Shown: one piece after another, positions 5,960 through 11,770 of the stretch
Position numbering within the stretch: the first letter of the stretch is position 1
Layout: the number at the start of each line of letters is the position of its first letter
DNA from: a bacterium
GTDB taxonomy: Bacteria > Babelota > Babeliae > Babelales > Vermiphilaceae
NCBI GenBank assembly: GCA_021827875.1
Contig: JAKAUA010000016.1
Coordinates: 1 to 11,770 of the forward strand
DNA length: 11,770 bases
Direction of reading: 5' to 3'
Notes under the pieces: generated by a model
What the model was told of the DNA's origin: nothing
Seen by the model: the letters and a program-made list of their open reading frames with translations, nothing else
Database searches by the model: none
Position numbers and translations under genes: made by a program

Positions 5960-8653
5960 CTATTGTAGATTAAATTCTTTGCAACGTCTGTTAACTGATG
6001 AACGGTTGACGCCTAAAAATGATGCAATTTTATTCTGATTTTTAAATTTATCCCACAACATTATCATGGTGCGCTGGTCGCGCAATGCATGCTTGCCAAG
6101 ACGTGCTGCTTGAATAAGCTCGGGAGAAGATCCTTGATATTCATTATGAAGCTGCGTTTCATGTTCTATCTCATTTTTCTTTGATTTTGCAATTAATAGC
6201 TGTTGAGTTTTTGTTTTTAATTCTTGCAGGCTAATGGGACGAGCCAATGCTATTTTTGTTTTTTCTTTATCGGTAAGTTCAAAAAGAGAGCCAAGAGGTT
6301 CTTTTTGTAATGCAAGATGGCTAAAGCCGGCGGCTAATATCTCGAGCTCTTCTTGCGGTAGGGTGAGTAGTGATGGCATAACAAGGTTTGTCTTTTTAAG
6401 TTCATTAAATAGTGCGCCGGAGAAAGTGCCGTCATGCACACGTGCTTGTAAATTTTGACTGCTGGAGCAGACAATACGCACCGAGCTACTGATTTTTTGA
6501 TCACTTTTAAATACGCGGAATATGCCATATTTTAAATATTCAGCCAGGTATTCCTGTGCTTCCATTTCTAATAAATGAATATTTTCAATAAACAAAGTGG
6601 CATTGTTATCGAGTTTTTCTAGCAAAGGCTTTTGTGTCTGAGCGGTGCCAAAGATAGGATTAATGCCAAATAATTTAATAGCGTTTTCAAAGTTGCGCGC
6701 AGATGATTGCAACGTAAGGATATGTAATGTTTCTCGCAGGCTGATATGATGAATAATTTCAACAGTAGGTACCAGATCCTCTGTAGGCATTTCGAGCAAG
6801 ATTGCTTTTTTGCTGAGCGCGAGCTTTAGGAGCTCTATTTTAAAATTTAATAATATTTCGCCCGATCCGGGAATAAGACGATTAATCAATTGTCCCGATT
6901 TGGTTGTTTCCAAATAAAGGAGATAATCCCATTTTGTTGGGTCCTTGAGCAGATCTAGCTGCCTTTTTACAATGTCTGAAATATCAGGATGATACAGCGT
7001 AATAATAACATTATTTTTTTCCAGATTGGGCACGCCCGAAATGACCAATTTATTACCATCCGTGTCGAGGGCAATGGTAGATTGCGGTGATTTATATTCT
7101 TCTACTTGGGTAGCAACATGTTTTATTGCTTTGGTTAGAGGATGGCCTTCGTGGGTATTAAGATTAATTTTTACCAATTCTTGTGCGGTTTGATTGCCAG
7201 AGGTAAAGCGCCGATTTTTATAAAAGAGAATACCGATTTCTTTTTGTTTATTTGCGCGCAAAAAAGAGCGCATGCTTTCTTTATATTGATTTATTTCTTG
7301 ATGTTTACCAAACAATTCATCCTTAAGCTCTTTTTCATGCTCAAGAAGCGTTTCTAACTTTCTGTTTTGTAATAGATAAATAACATTGCCGACATAATTG
7401 GCAAAGACCAACATCTCGTCACGCTCCACTTTGCTATAGAAATTATTGGTACGGGCATGACGATCAATGACAATATAGGCGATTATGTTGTTGTTTTTGT
7501 ACATAGGGATAAAAACATCAGCATTTAACGCGTTTAAAAAGTTGAGCACGAGTGTTTGTTGTTCATCCTTGTCATAAAAATTGCTGAATTCAAGTTCGTC
7601 AGTGATTAGGATTTCATAAGTTTTGAGCAACTCTATGGCATTGGCATGTGTAGCAATAAAAGTCTCTATAATAGTCTCTGTTTTGTTTACCGCAAAAAGT
7701 TGTTCACCTTGGGCATTATATTTGTTGCGAATATAGAGGGTAGTTCTATTAAAGGGGATATTAAAATTTTCTTTAAAAAATGTCTGTGTTATATGAGCAA
7801 CTTCCTTGGGATTGGTAACAAGACTCAACTGCTCAAGCACATCTTTGAAGTTATCTACAAAGCCAAATCGTGCGGCAGTTTGCACATGGTCGCTAAAATT
7901 AAGAAAGCGTAATCCGGTAACTCGGCGAGAACAGTAATAGAGTGCATAGGCGATGATGAGATTAGAGAGACCTACCGCGGCATAGCTACTAGTGATATAT
8001 GAGGGTATGAAAAAATTAAAGGGATACGCTTGGATAAAATCTAGAAACAACTGAGGAAGTATAAAAACTCTTATAATAATAGAGAACTGCTTTTTTAATA
8101 GTAGCGGCAAAGGCTTAGTTTTTAATTTTCGGTAGACATAAAGTACACTGAAGATTACAAGAAAAAGGCAATACAAAACACAAAATAATTGAAGTTTTGC
8201 CATCAACGGTCCAAAAACACCGGTGTACCATGTTGTGACTGCCGCATAAAAAGTGATACAAGATGCCAAACCCGTTATACTTACTAAAATAAAACGTCGT
8301 GGGGTTGTCTTGTAATGTGATTCAATAAAACTTTCTAAAAAAAGTGCGGTTGATTGATATTGTAATAATGGAAATGTCCAGGAGGTGTAAATCCAAAGTT
8401 CAGGATTTAGGCTAGGGATAAAGAGATTACATAGCAATTTAGCAAGCCATGCAGAATCAACGACCAATGAGCCAATAAAAATGCCACACAAAAACCAAAC
8501 AGAGCGGTGCACGGTTTTGTGCGACGATATAATGCGTTGTATTAAATAAATTAATAAAAAGCTTTTGAACACGAATGTTGATGACAATAGTGCAAATAAA
8601 TAATATTTGTTGCCCAAATATATTTCTAAGTAAGAGACAAAATTGTTAAGCAT
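5960..8653 (-). CDS. Seven-helix membrane-bound transcription regulator: GAF, PAS, inactive AAA+ and Fis-type HTH (copy 2)
   Basis: The 897-residue protein is a full-length paralog of the product of 2956-5679. Hydrophobic helices lie at about 17-38, 51-70, 85-105, 120-140, 153-174, 190-210 and 222-242. A GAF-like domain (about 268-430), coiled coil (430-465), PAS-like domain (472-560), degenerate AAA+ domain (560-780) and Fis-type helix-turn-helix (850-897) follow. The AAA+ domain is dead in the same places: LETTKSGQ at Walker A (581-588), FIEN at Walker B (688-691), no GAFTGA loop after LFG (661-663), and FSGALFNEL at the arginine fingers (744-752). The recognition part of the helix-turn-helix (FLGVNRSSVNRRCK) is identical to copy 1. 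Membrane residues shared by both include GSxVxDxAW in helix 2 and QYQSxALFxES in helix 3, so the acidic residues Asp66 and Glu107 are conserved. It should bind DNA from the membrane and respond to a signal at its helices. Confidence 0.85.
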   Translation of the reverse strand: MLNNFVSYLEIYLGNKYYLFALLSSTFVFKSFLLIYLIQRIISSHKTVHRSVWFLCGIFIGSLVVDSAWLAKLLCNLFIPSLNPELWIYTSWTFPLLQYQSTALFLESFIESHYKTTPRRFILVSITGLASCITFYAAVTTWYTGVFGPLMAKLQLFCVLYCLFLVIFSVLYVYRKLKTKPLPLLLKKQFSIIIRVFILPQLFLDFIQAYPFNFFIPSYITSSYAAVGLSNLIIAYALYYCSRRVTGLRFLNFSDHVQTAARFGFVDNFKDVLEQLSLVTNPKEVAHITQTFFKENFNIPFNRTTLYIRNKYNAQGEQLFAVNKTETIIETFIATHANAIELLKTYEILITDELEFSNFYDKDEQQTLVLNFLNALNADVFIPMYKNNNIIAYIVIDRHARTNNFYSKVERDEMLVFANYVGNVIYLLQNRKLETLLEHEKELKDELFGKHQEINQYKESMRSFLRANKQKEIGILFYKNRRFTSGNQTAQELVKINLNTHEGHPLTKAIKHVATQVEEYKSPQSTIALDTDGNKLVISGVPNLEKNNVIITLYHPDISDIVKRQLDLLKDPTKWDYLLYLETTKSGQLINRLIPGSGEILLNFKIELLKLALSKKAILLEMPTEDLVPTVEIIHHISLRETLHILTLQSSARNFENAIKLFGINPIFGTAQTQKPLLEKLDNNATLFIENIHLLEMEAQEYLAEYLKYGIFRVFKSDQKISSSVRIVCSSSQNLQARVHDGTFSGALFNELKKTNLVMPSLLTLPQEELEILAAGFSHLALQKEPLGSLFELTDKEKTKIALARPISLQELKTKTQQLLIAKSKKNEIEHETQLHNEYQGSSPELIQAARLGKHALRDQRTMIMLWDKFKNQNKIASFLGVNRSSVNRRCKEFNLQ

Positions 8654-8657
8654 ACTG

Positions 8658-8686
8658 TTGATCTTCGCTATCCAAAAAGTTATACT
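8658..8686 (+). promoter_or_regulatory. Promoter of peptide gene 2 (TTGATC, 17 bp, TATACT)
   Basis: The -35 TTGATC is at 8658-8663 and the -10 TATACT at 8681-8686, with a 17-bp spacer, identical in both hexamers and spacing to the promoter at 5685-5713. Transcription would start near 8693. A CAATTTT word (8718-8724) just upstream of the Shine-Dalgarno sequence also recurs in the first cassette (5751-5757). Confidence 0.7.
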
Positions 8687-8688
8687 TT
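8676..8688. promoter_or_regulatory. Inverted repeat covering the overlapping -10 boxes of cassette 2
   Basis: AAAGT (8676-8680) and ACTTT (8684-8688) form a 5-bp inverted repeat around TAT, centred on the overlap of the two divergent -10 boxes. A repressor there would block both promoters. Cassette 1 keeps only the TAT-AC core, so the symmetry may simply come from the overlapping -10 boxes. Confidence 0.25.
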
Positions 8689-8706
8689 CTTAAAAGTTCT
8701 TTGCAA
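8679..8706 (-). promoter_or_regulatory. Promoter of regulator gene 2 (TTGCAA, 16 bp, TATAAC)
   Basis: On the minus strand TTGCAA (8701-8706) is followed after 16 bp by TATAAC (8679-8684). The -10 box starts 25 bases before the ATG at 8653, about the same distance as in cassette 1, and overlaps the peptide promoter's -10 with the same two-base offset. The leader would be about 19 bases, with only a weak Shine-Dalgarno element (GAAGAT). Confidence 0.55.
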
Positions 8707-8736
8707 CTTATCATATCAATTTTCGAGGTATTTTAG

Positions 8737-8841
8737 ATGAATCTCAGTAAATTCATTAAATTTGTTCAATCGCCTTTTTTTTCAGTTGTTGTAACGTTAG
8801 TTATGGCAATAGTTTGGGGCGAATGGCCACCAGCAAAATAA
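8737..8841 (+). CDS. Small hydrophobic peptide 2, candidate signal peptide paired with regulator 2
   Basis: This is a 34-codon gene with GAGGT (8725-8729) seven bases before the ATG. The N-terminus (MNLSKFIKF) carries two Lys, a hydrophobic stretch covers about residues 14-27, and the protein ends with a short tail, WGEWPPAK. It sits in the same place relative to its regulator as the peptide at 5775-5867 and shares the promoter, a single hydrophobic span and a tail with an aromatic residue directly before Pro-Pro (Trp here, Tyr there). The sequences are otherwise different, as expected for signals that must be told apart by sister receptors. No protease or modifying enzyme gene is adjacent, so any processing would rely on general enzymes. 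It lacks Cys. It could also be a small membrane protein acting directly on the receptor helices. No known family is recognised. Confidence 0.7.
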   Translation: MNLSKFIKFVQSPFFSVVVTLVMAIVWGEWPPAK

Positions 8842-8887
8842 GTAGTTTTTTGCTTATTCTAGCATAAATAAAAAATATGAACAAATA

Positions 8888-8908
8888 GGGCTTATAAAAC
8901 CCGTTTTT
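8888..8908 (+). terminator. Possible weak terminator between peptide gene 2 and nth
   Basis: GGG (8888-8890) and CCC (8900-8902) can pair around a 9-base loop and are followed by a run of T (8904-8909). A 3-bp stem is too short for a confident intrinsic terminator. Without it, nth could be transcribed from the peptide 2 promoter. The rest of 8842-8939 is AT-rich and holds nothing else I can support. Confidence 0.25.
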
Positions 8909-8939
8909 TCATCAAAAAAATGCCGAAAAAAGGTGCTGA

Positions 8940-9602
8940 ATGATTGAGCGCGAACGCATAGATAAAATTATCCATCTTTTGCGTAAACATACTGCCGTCA
9001 TGGCTGAGCCTGCCGCTCTGGCCATAGTTAAAACCTTTGGCCGAGATCCTTTTTTGATACTCATCAGTTGCATGTTGAGCTTGCGTACTCAAGATAAGGT
9101 ATCTTTACCCGCATCTCTTCGTCTATTTGCACGAGCTAAAACTCCGCAGGCAATGGCCGAACTACCACTTCATACGTTAGAAAAACTCATTTATCCTGTC
9201 GGCTTTTATAAAAATAAGGCCAAATATATTCACCTAACCTGTAAAAAATTACTTACCCAGTTTGCCGGTATTGTCCCTCATACTCGAGAAGAATTAATGA
9301 GTCTACCCGGCGTTGGACGTAAAACAGCCAATTTGGTCTTGGGAGAAGGCTTTGGTATTCCGGCCATTTGTGTTGATACCCATGTGCATAGAATCTCTAA
9401 TCGGCTTAGCATTGTTGCAACCAAAACTCCGGAAGAAACAGAAAAAGCACTTATGAAGTTGCTTCCGGAAAAATATTGGATAGAATATAACAAATTACTG
9501 GTAATGTGGGGGCAAAATGTCTGCCTGCCCGTCTCACCACTTTGCTCTCAATGTGTTCTTTTGCCTATATGTCCTCAAATGGGGGTCACGCGCCATCGAT
9601 GA
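8940..9602 (+). CDS. nth: Endonuclease III, DNA glycosylase/AP lyase
   Basis: This enzyme excises oxidised pyrimidines and nicks abasic sites in base excision repair. At 220 residues it has normal length. The helix-hairpin-helix is LPGVGRKTANL (122-132) with catalytic Lys128, followed by the catalytic Asp146 in CVDTHVHRISNRL. The C-terminal [4Fe-4S] motif is intact: Cys195, Cys202, Cys205 and Cys211 in exact C-x6-C-x2-C-x5-C spacing. The N-terminal substrate motif reads LSLRTQDKV where E. coli has LSAQATDVS, a variant I associate with archaeal-type members. An AAAGGTG sequence just upstream fits the ATG at 8940. It follows peptide gene 2 by 98 bp on the same strand; the link may be only positional. 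Confidence 0.96.
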   Translation: MIERERIDKIIHLLRKHTAVMAEPAALAIVKTFGRDPFLILISCMLSLRTQDKVSLPASLRLFARAKTPQAMAELPLHTLEKLIYPVGFYKNKAKYIHLTCKKLLTQFAGIVPHTREELMSLPGVGRKTANLVLGEGFGIPAICVDTHVHRISNRLSIVATKTPEETEKALMKLLPEKYWIEYNKLLVMWGQNVCLPVSPLCSQCVLLPICPQMGVTRHR

Positions 9603-9637
9603 ATTTTGAGTAAAAGAGCTAGTTTTTTTGCCCAAAT

Positions 9638-9664
9638 CTATATTTTTTCAAATTGAAAATATAG
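9638..9664. repeat. AT-rich hairpin between nth and the second ankyrin gene
   Basis: CTATATTTT (9638-9646) and AAAATATAG (9656-9664) form a perfect 9-bp stem with a 9-base loop. No T-run follows on either strand, so it is not a standard terminator. It may stabilise a 3' end of the nth transcript or be a protein-binding site. The rest of 9603-9726 is AT-rich and holds no other gene I can support. Confidence 0.4.
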
Positions 9665-9716
9665 GAATTAGGTGTTATTCTGATTTTGTTCTCATCAATA
9701 AGCACTTTTTACAAAT

Positions 9717-9720
9717 GGAG
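9717..9720 (+). promoter_or_regulatory. Shine-Dalgarno GGAG fixing a GTG start for the second ankyrin gene
   Basis: GGAG lies six bases before GTG at 9727. It overlaps the in-frame ATG at 9715, which itself has no Shine-Dalgarno sequence. Starting at GTG puts the hydrophobic signal peptide right at the N-terminus. Confidence 0.65.
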
Positions 9721-9726
9721 ATCTCT

Positions 9727-10578
9727 GTGAAACCTGTATCATTATTATTTTTAACTTTATGTATGCCTGTGTGTGATAGTCATGCTATGGATTCTGTCGT
9801 ATCAACAAGCAGTAGCATTGCCAAAAAAGAATTTTCTTCGACAGCGAGCGAAAAGCTCGCATTATTAGTGCTGAAAAAATGGGATAAACCTTATGAACAA
9901 AAAGATTTGGATGCGATTAAAGAGGTGATTGAAGCAGGGGCAAATATAAATCAACCTCTAGCAATATACGGCTCATCTGATATGGATGGATTAAGACAAT
10001 ATACGCCACTTACTATTGCGGTATTAGTTGGACGCCACGAATTGGCAAAAGCCTTTATAGAGGGAGGGGCTGATGTTAATAATACTCAAAGCGATCGTTA
10101 TGTGGCTGTTCCGCATTATGTGGATAGTACTATGGCTACGCGTGCTATTGATTGGGCATGGGATGAATCTATGTGCACTTTATTATTAGAATCTGGTACT
10201 GATGTCCATAGCAAGGGTGTTCTGGGCTACACGGCAGTGCATAGAACAGTAACTGAAACACATCGTAAGAAGCGAGATGCGATAGAAATGAAATTATACC
10301 TGCTTATGCAGTATGGCGCCGATATTAGAGAAAAAAACGAAATAGGACAAAATGCGATTGATATAATTACGACTCTGATAACAACGGAAGCCAGAAAAAA
10401 TAATCTTATTGGTTTTTTAAAAGGTGGAAAACAATTTACGGATTATTGCAAAGCACGTATGGAAAAATCATATGACGATAATGACACAAATATTGTTACC
10501 TCTATTCGCACACAGCAGATCTATGGTCCATGGCATAAGGCACGCGGCCAGCGCGTACAACCGATTCATAAGATTTAA
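9727..10578 (+). CDS. Secreted ankyrin-repeat protein
   Basis: Starting at GTG 9727 the protein has 283 residues. It opens with a signal peptide, MKPVSLLFLTLCMPVCDSHA, likely cut after the final Ala. About four ankyrin repeats follow between residues 60 and 220, visible as DAIKEVIEAGANIN, TPLTIAVLVGRHELAKAFIE with GGADVNN, CTLLLESGTDVHSKG, and YLLMQYGADIREKNEIG. Insertions lengthen some repeats. The last 60 residues are polar and unrecognised, with a basic end. A secreted protein-binding scaffold in a host-associated bacterium could act on host proteins or the cell envelope; this is inferred. The frame continues upstream to a TTG at 9628, but those extra 33 residues would bury the signal peptide. 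Its transcript ends at the terminator at 10622-10653. It is not closely similar to the ankyrin protein at 958-1776. Confidence 0.82.
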   Translation: MKPVSLLFLTLCMPVCDSHAMDSVVSTSSSIAKKEFSSTASEKLALLVLKKWDKPYEQKDLDAIKEVIEAGANINQPLAIYGSSDMDGLRQYTPLTIAVLVGRHELAKAFIEGGADVNNTQSDRYVAVPHYVDSTMATRAIDWAWDESMCTLLLESGTDVHSKGVLGYTAVHRTVTETHRKKRDAIEMKLYLLMQYGADIREKNEIGQNAIDIITTLITTEARKNNLIGFLKGGKQFTDYCKARMEKSYDDNDTNIVTSIRTQQIYGPWHKARGQRVQPIHKI

Positions 10579-10621
10579 GAAGTTTATGGCAATCAATAAA
10601 ACATAGTTATTGAAGATATTA

Positions 10622-10653
10622 AAAAAGGCGCCGCATAAAAACGACGCCTTTTT
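10622..10653. terminator. Bidirectional Rho-independent terminator
   Basis: AAAAAGGCG (10622-10630) pairs with CGCCTTTTT (10645-10653) in a 9-bp stem that can extend inward by two more pairs past one mismatch. T-runs follow the GC-rich part on both strands. It serves the ankyrin gene ending at 10578 and the convergent thrS ending at 10657. Confidence 0.92.
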
Positions 10654-10656
10654 CTT

Positions 10657-11770
10657 TTATAGTGCTTGTTTAGCTTTTTCCAGCAATGCATTCATGCTAA
10701 GACCAAATTCTTGTTTGCCATCTAGGTAACGTAAGGTCACGGTATTATTTTCAACCTCTTTTTTGCCTATCACCAGCATCCAAGGGATTTTTTCTAGCTG
10801 CGCTGCCTTAATCTGCCCTGAGATTTGGTCGGTACTTTCATCTAATTCTGCGCGAATGCCGGCATCTTTAAGTTGTTGCAGTACTGTCTTAGCGTAAGGC
10901 TTTTGCTCATCAGTAATGGTAAGAATTTTAACCTGAGAGGGTGCGAGCCAGAAAGGTAAATTCCCTTTAAGATGCTCAAGCAAAATGGCAAAGAAGCGCT
11001 CGAATGAGCCATATATGGCACGGTGAATCATAACCGGGCGCTCTTTGGCTCCGCCTGATGCAATATAGTGTAAGTCAAAGTTTTCCGGCTGGAAGAAATC
11101 AAGCTGCACGGTGCCACATTGCCATTCGCGGCCCATAGAATCTTTGATACCAAATTCAATTTTTGGTCCGTAGAAGGCGCCATCACCCTCGTTTACTTTG
11201 TATTTGATACCGGCGGTAGTAAGTGCATTGCCCAAGGCATCGGTTGCTTTTTTCCATAATACTTCACTGCCCATTGCATTAGATGGGCGAGTAGACAGGC
11301 CAACATCTATGTTGGCAAAGCCAAATTTTTTGAATACTTCCATGTTGAGCTTGATTGCTTGCAATACTTCTTGTTCTATTTGCTCCGGTGTGCAATAAAT
11401 ATGCGCATCATCAATGGTAAATGCACGCACGCGGAACAAGCCATGCAACACGCCGGAGAGTTCAAAGCGGTGCACTAATCCAAATTCTGCCAAGCGCAAC
11501 GGTAATTCTTTGTAAGAGCGAGGGCGTTCTTTGTAAATTAATATTGATCCCGGGCAATTCATGGGTTTGATAGCATACTGCTTATCTTCTATGCAGGAGA
11601 AATACATATTATCTTTGTAGTGTGCATAGTGGCCCGATTGGCGCCAGAGTTCATCTGAAAGCATAATAGGAGTTTGTATTTCTACATAGCCGGCTTTTTC
11701 TAGCAAACCACGCAAATAAGTAGTTAACGTATTGAGTACCGCCTTGCCTTTAGGGTGAAAGAAAGGGAAG
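10657..11770 (-). CDS. thrS: Threonyl-tRNA synthetase (C-terminal part; 5' end outside the window)
   Basis: This class II aminoacyl-tRNA synthetase charges tRNA-Thr with threonine. The frame stays open to the window edge, giving about 370 residues, so the N-terminal TGS and editing domains of the full enzyme (about 580-650 residues in the family) are beyond the window. The visible part starts FPFFHPKGKAVLNTL at the beginning of the catalytic core. Zinc ligands are present: Cys in MNCPGS, His in DDAHIYC and His in MIHRAI. Motif 2 (VHRFELSG) and motif 3 (IHRAIYGSFERF) are intact, as is the C-terminal anticodon-binding domain (from about APSQVKILT). The TTG at 11713-11715 encodes an internal Leu and is not the start. 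Nothing suggests a pseudogene. Confidence 0.97.
   Translation of the reverse strand, partial: FPFFHPKGKAVLNTLTTYLRGLLEKAGYVEIQTPIMLSDELWRQSGHYAHYKDNMYFSCIEDKQYAIKPMNCPGSILIYKERPRSYKELPLRLAEFGLVHRFELSGVLHGLFRVRAFTIDDAHIYCTPEQIEQEVLQAIKLNMEVFKKFGFANIDVGLSTRPSNAMGSEVLWKKATDALGNALTTAGIKYKVNEGDGAFYGPKIEFGIKDSMGREWQCGTVQLDFFQPENFDLHYIASGGAKERPVMIHRAIYGSFERFFAILLEHLKGNLPFWLAPSQVKILTITDEQKPYAKTVLQQLKDAGIRAELDESTDQISGQIKAAQLEKIPWMLVIGKKEVENNTVTLRYLDGKQEFGLSMNALLEKAKQAL

Larger units (their letters stand above)
5960..8841. repeat. Cassette copy 2: regulator gene plus divergent peptide gene (paralogous to 2956-5867)
   Basis: This is the second copy of the regulator-plus-peptide block. It differs from copy 1 by having a recognisable -35 box for the regulator gene and no clear strong terminator behind the peptide gene. 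Divergence is greatest in the membrane helices and the peptide, and least around the former ATP-binding motif and the helix-turn-helix. Confidence 0.8.

Noticed and set aside
5960..8653. Reading the large regulators as sensor histidine kinases
   Set aside because: No H-box, N-box or G-box is present; the region after PAS aligns with sigma-54-activator AAA+ and ends in a Fis-type helix-turn-helix.
5775..8841. The two hydrophobic peptides as type I toxin-antitoxin toxins
   Set aside because: Size and hydrophobicity fit, but I see no antisense RNA gene or long-leader structure, and the strict pairing with receptor-like regulators favours a signalling role. Not fully excluded.
11713..11715. TTG as a start codon of thrS
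   Set aside because: The frame continues upstream with typical ThrRS sequence (FFHPKGKAVLNTL), so this TTG is an internal Leu.
1..11770. CRISPR array, tRNA genes or insertion sequence
   Set aside because: No regular repeat-spacer pattern, no tRNA-like T-arm or anticodon structure, and no transposase-like protein or terminal inverted repeats were seen.

Overview
The window is an AT-rich bacterial chromosome segment with compact genes, both strands in use and no tRNA, rRNA, CRISPR array or insertion sequence that I can see. Secreted ankyrin-repeat proteins and a secreted degenerate GNAT-like protein sit among ordinary housekeeping genes (ung, nth, thrS). That mix resembles host-associated bacteria living in protists, and Candidatus Dependentiae (TM6/Babeliae) is my best guess. 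The assignment is inferred from gene content and style only; no marker gene proves it.

Layout. Positions 1-90 hold the 3' end of an unidentified gene with a CxxC zinc-binding motif. Next come ung on the minus strand (97-798), a secreted ankyrin protein on the plus strand (958-1776) and, convergent with it, a secreted GNAT-like protein on the minus strand (1803-2783). The centre (2956-8841) is a duplicated two-gene cassette. The right side holds nth (8940-9602), a second secreted ankyrin protein (9727-10578), a bidirectional terminator, and the C-terminal two thirds of thrS on the minus strand, which runs off the window end.

The centre is the part to look at. Each cassette copy has a large minus-strand gene (907 and 897 codons) for a one-component membrane-bound regulator: seven transmembrane helices, a GAF-like domain, a coiled coil, a PAS-like domain, a sigma-54-activator-like AAA+ domain and a C-terminal Fis-type helix-turn-helix. 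Divergent from each, 95 and 83 bp away, is a tiny plus-strand gene (30 and 34 codons) for a hydrophobic peptide with an aromatic-Pro-Pro tail. Both intergenic regions carry the same promoter geometry: TTGATC, 17 bp, TATACT for the peptide, with the regulator's -10 on the other strand overlapping it by the same two-base offset. In both regulators the AAA+ domain has lost Walker A, Walker B, the GAFTGA loop and the arginine fingers, so it should not work as a sigma-54 ATPase, yet it is strongly conserved between the copies.

My reading, which is inference, is that this is a duplicated peptide-signal/membrane-receptor system: a short peptide made beside its own seven-helix receptor, which carries the DNA-binding domain itself. 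The DNA-recognition helices are identical while the sensor helices and peptides have diverged, so the two copies may be separate inputs to shared targets. The alternative is that the peptides are small membrane proteins acting on the receptor inside the bilayer, or hydrophobic toxins.
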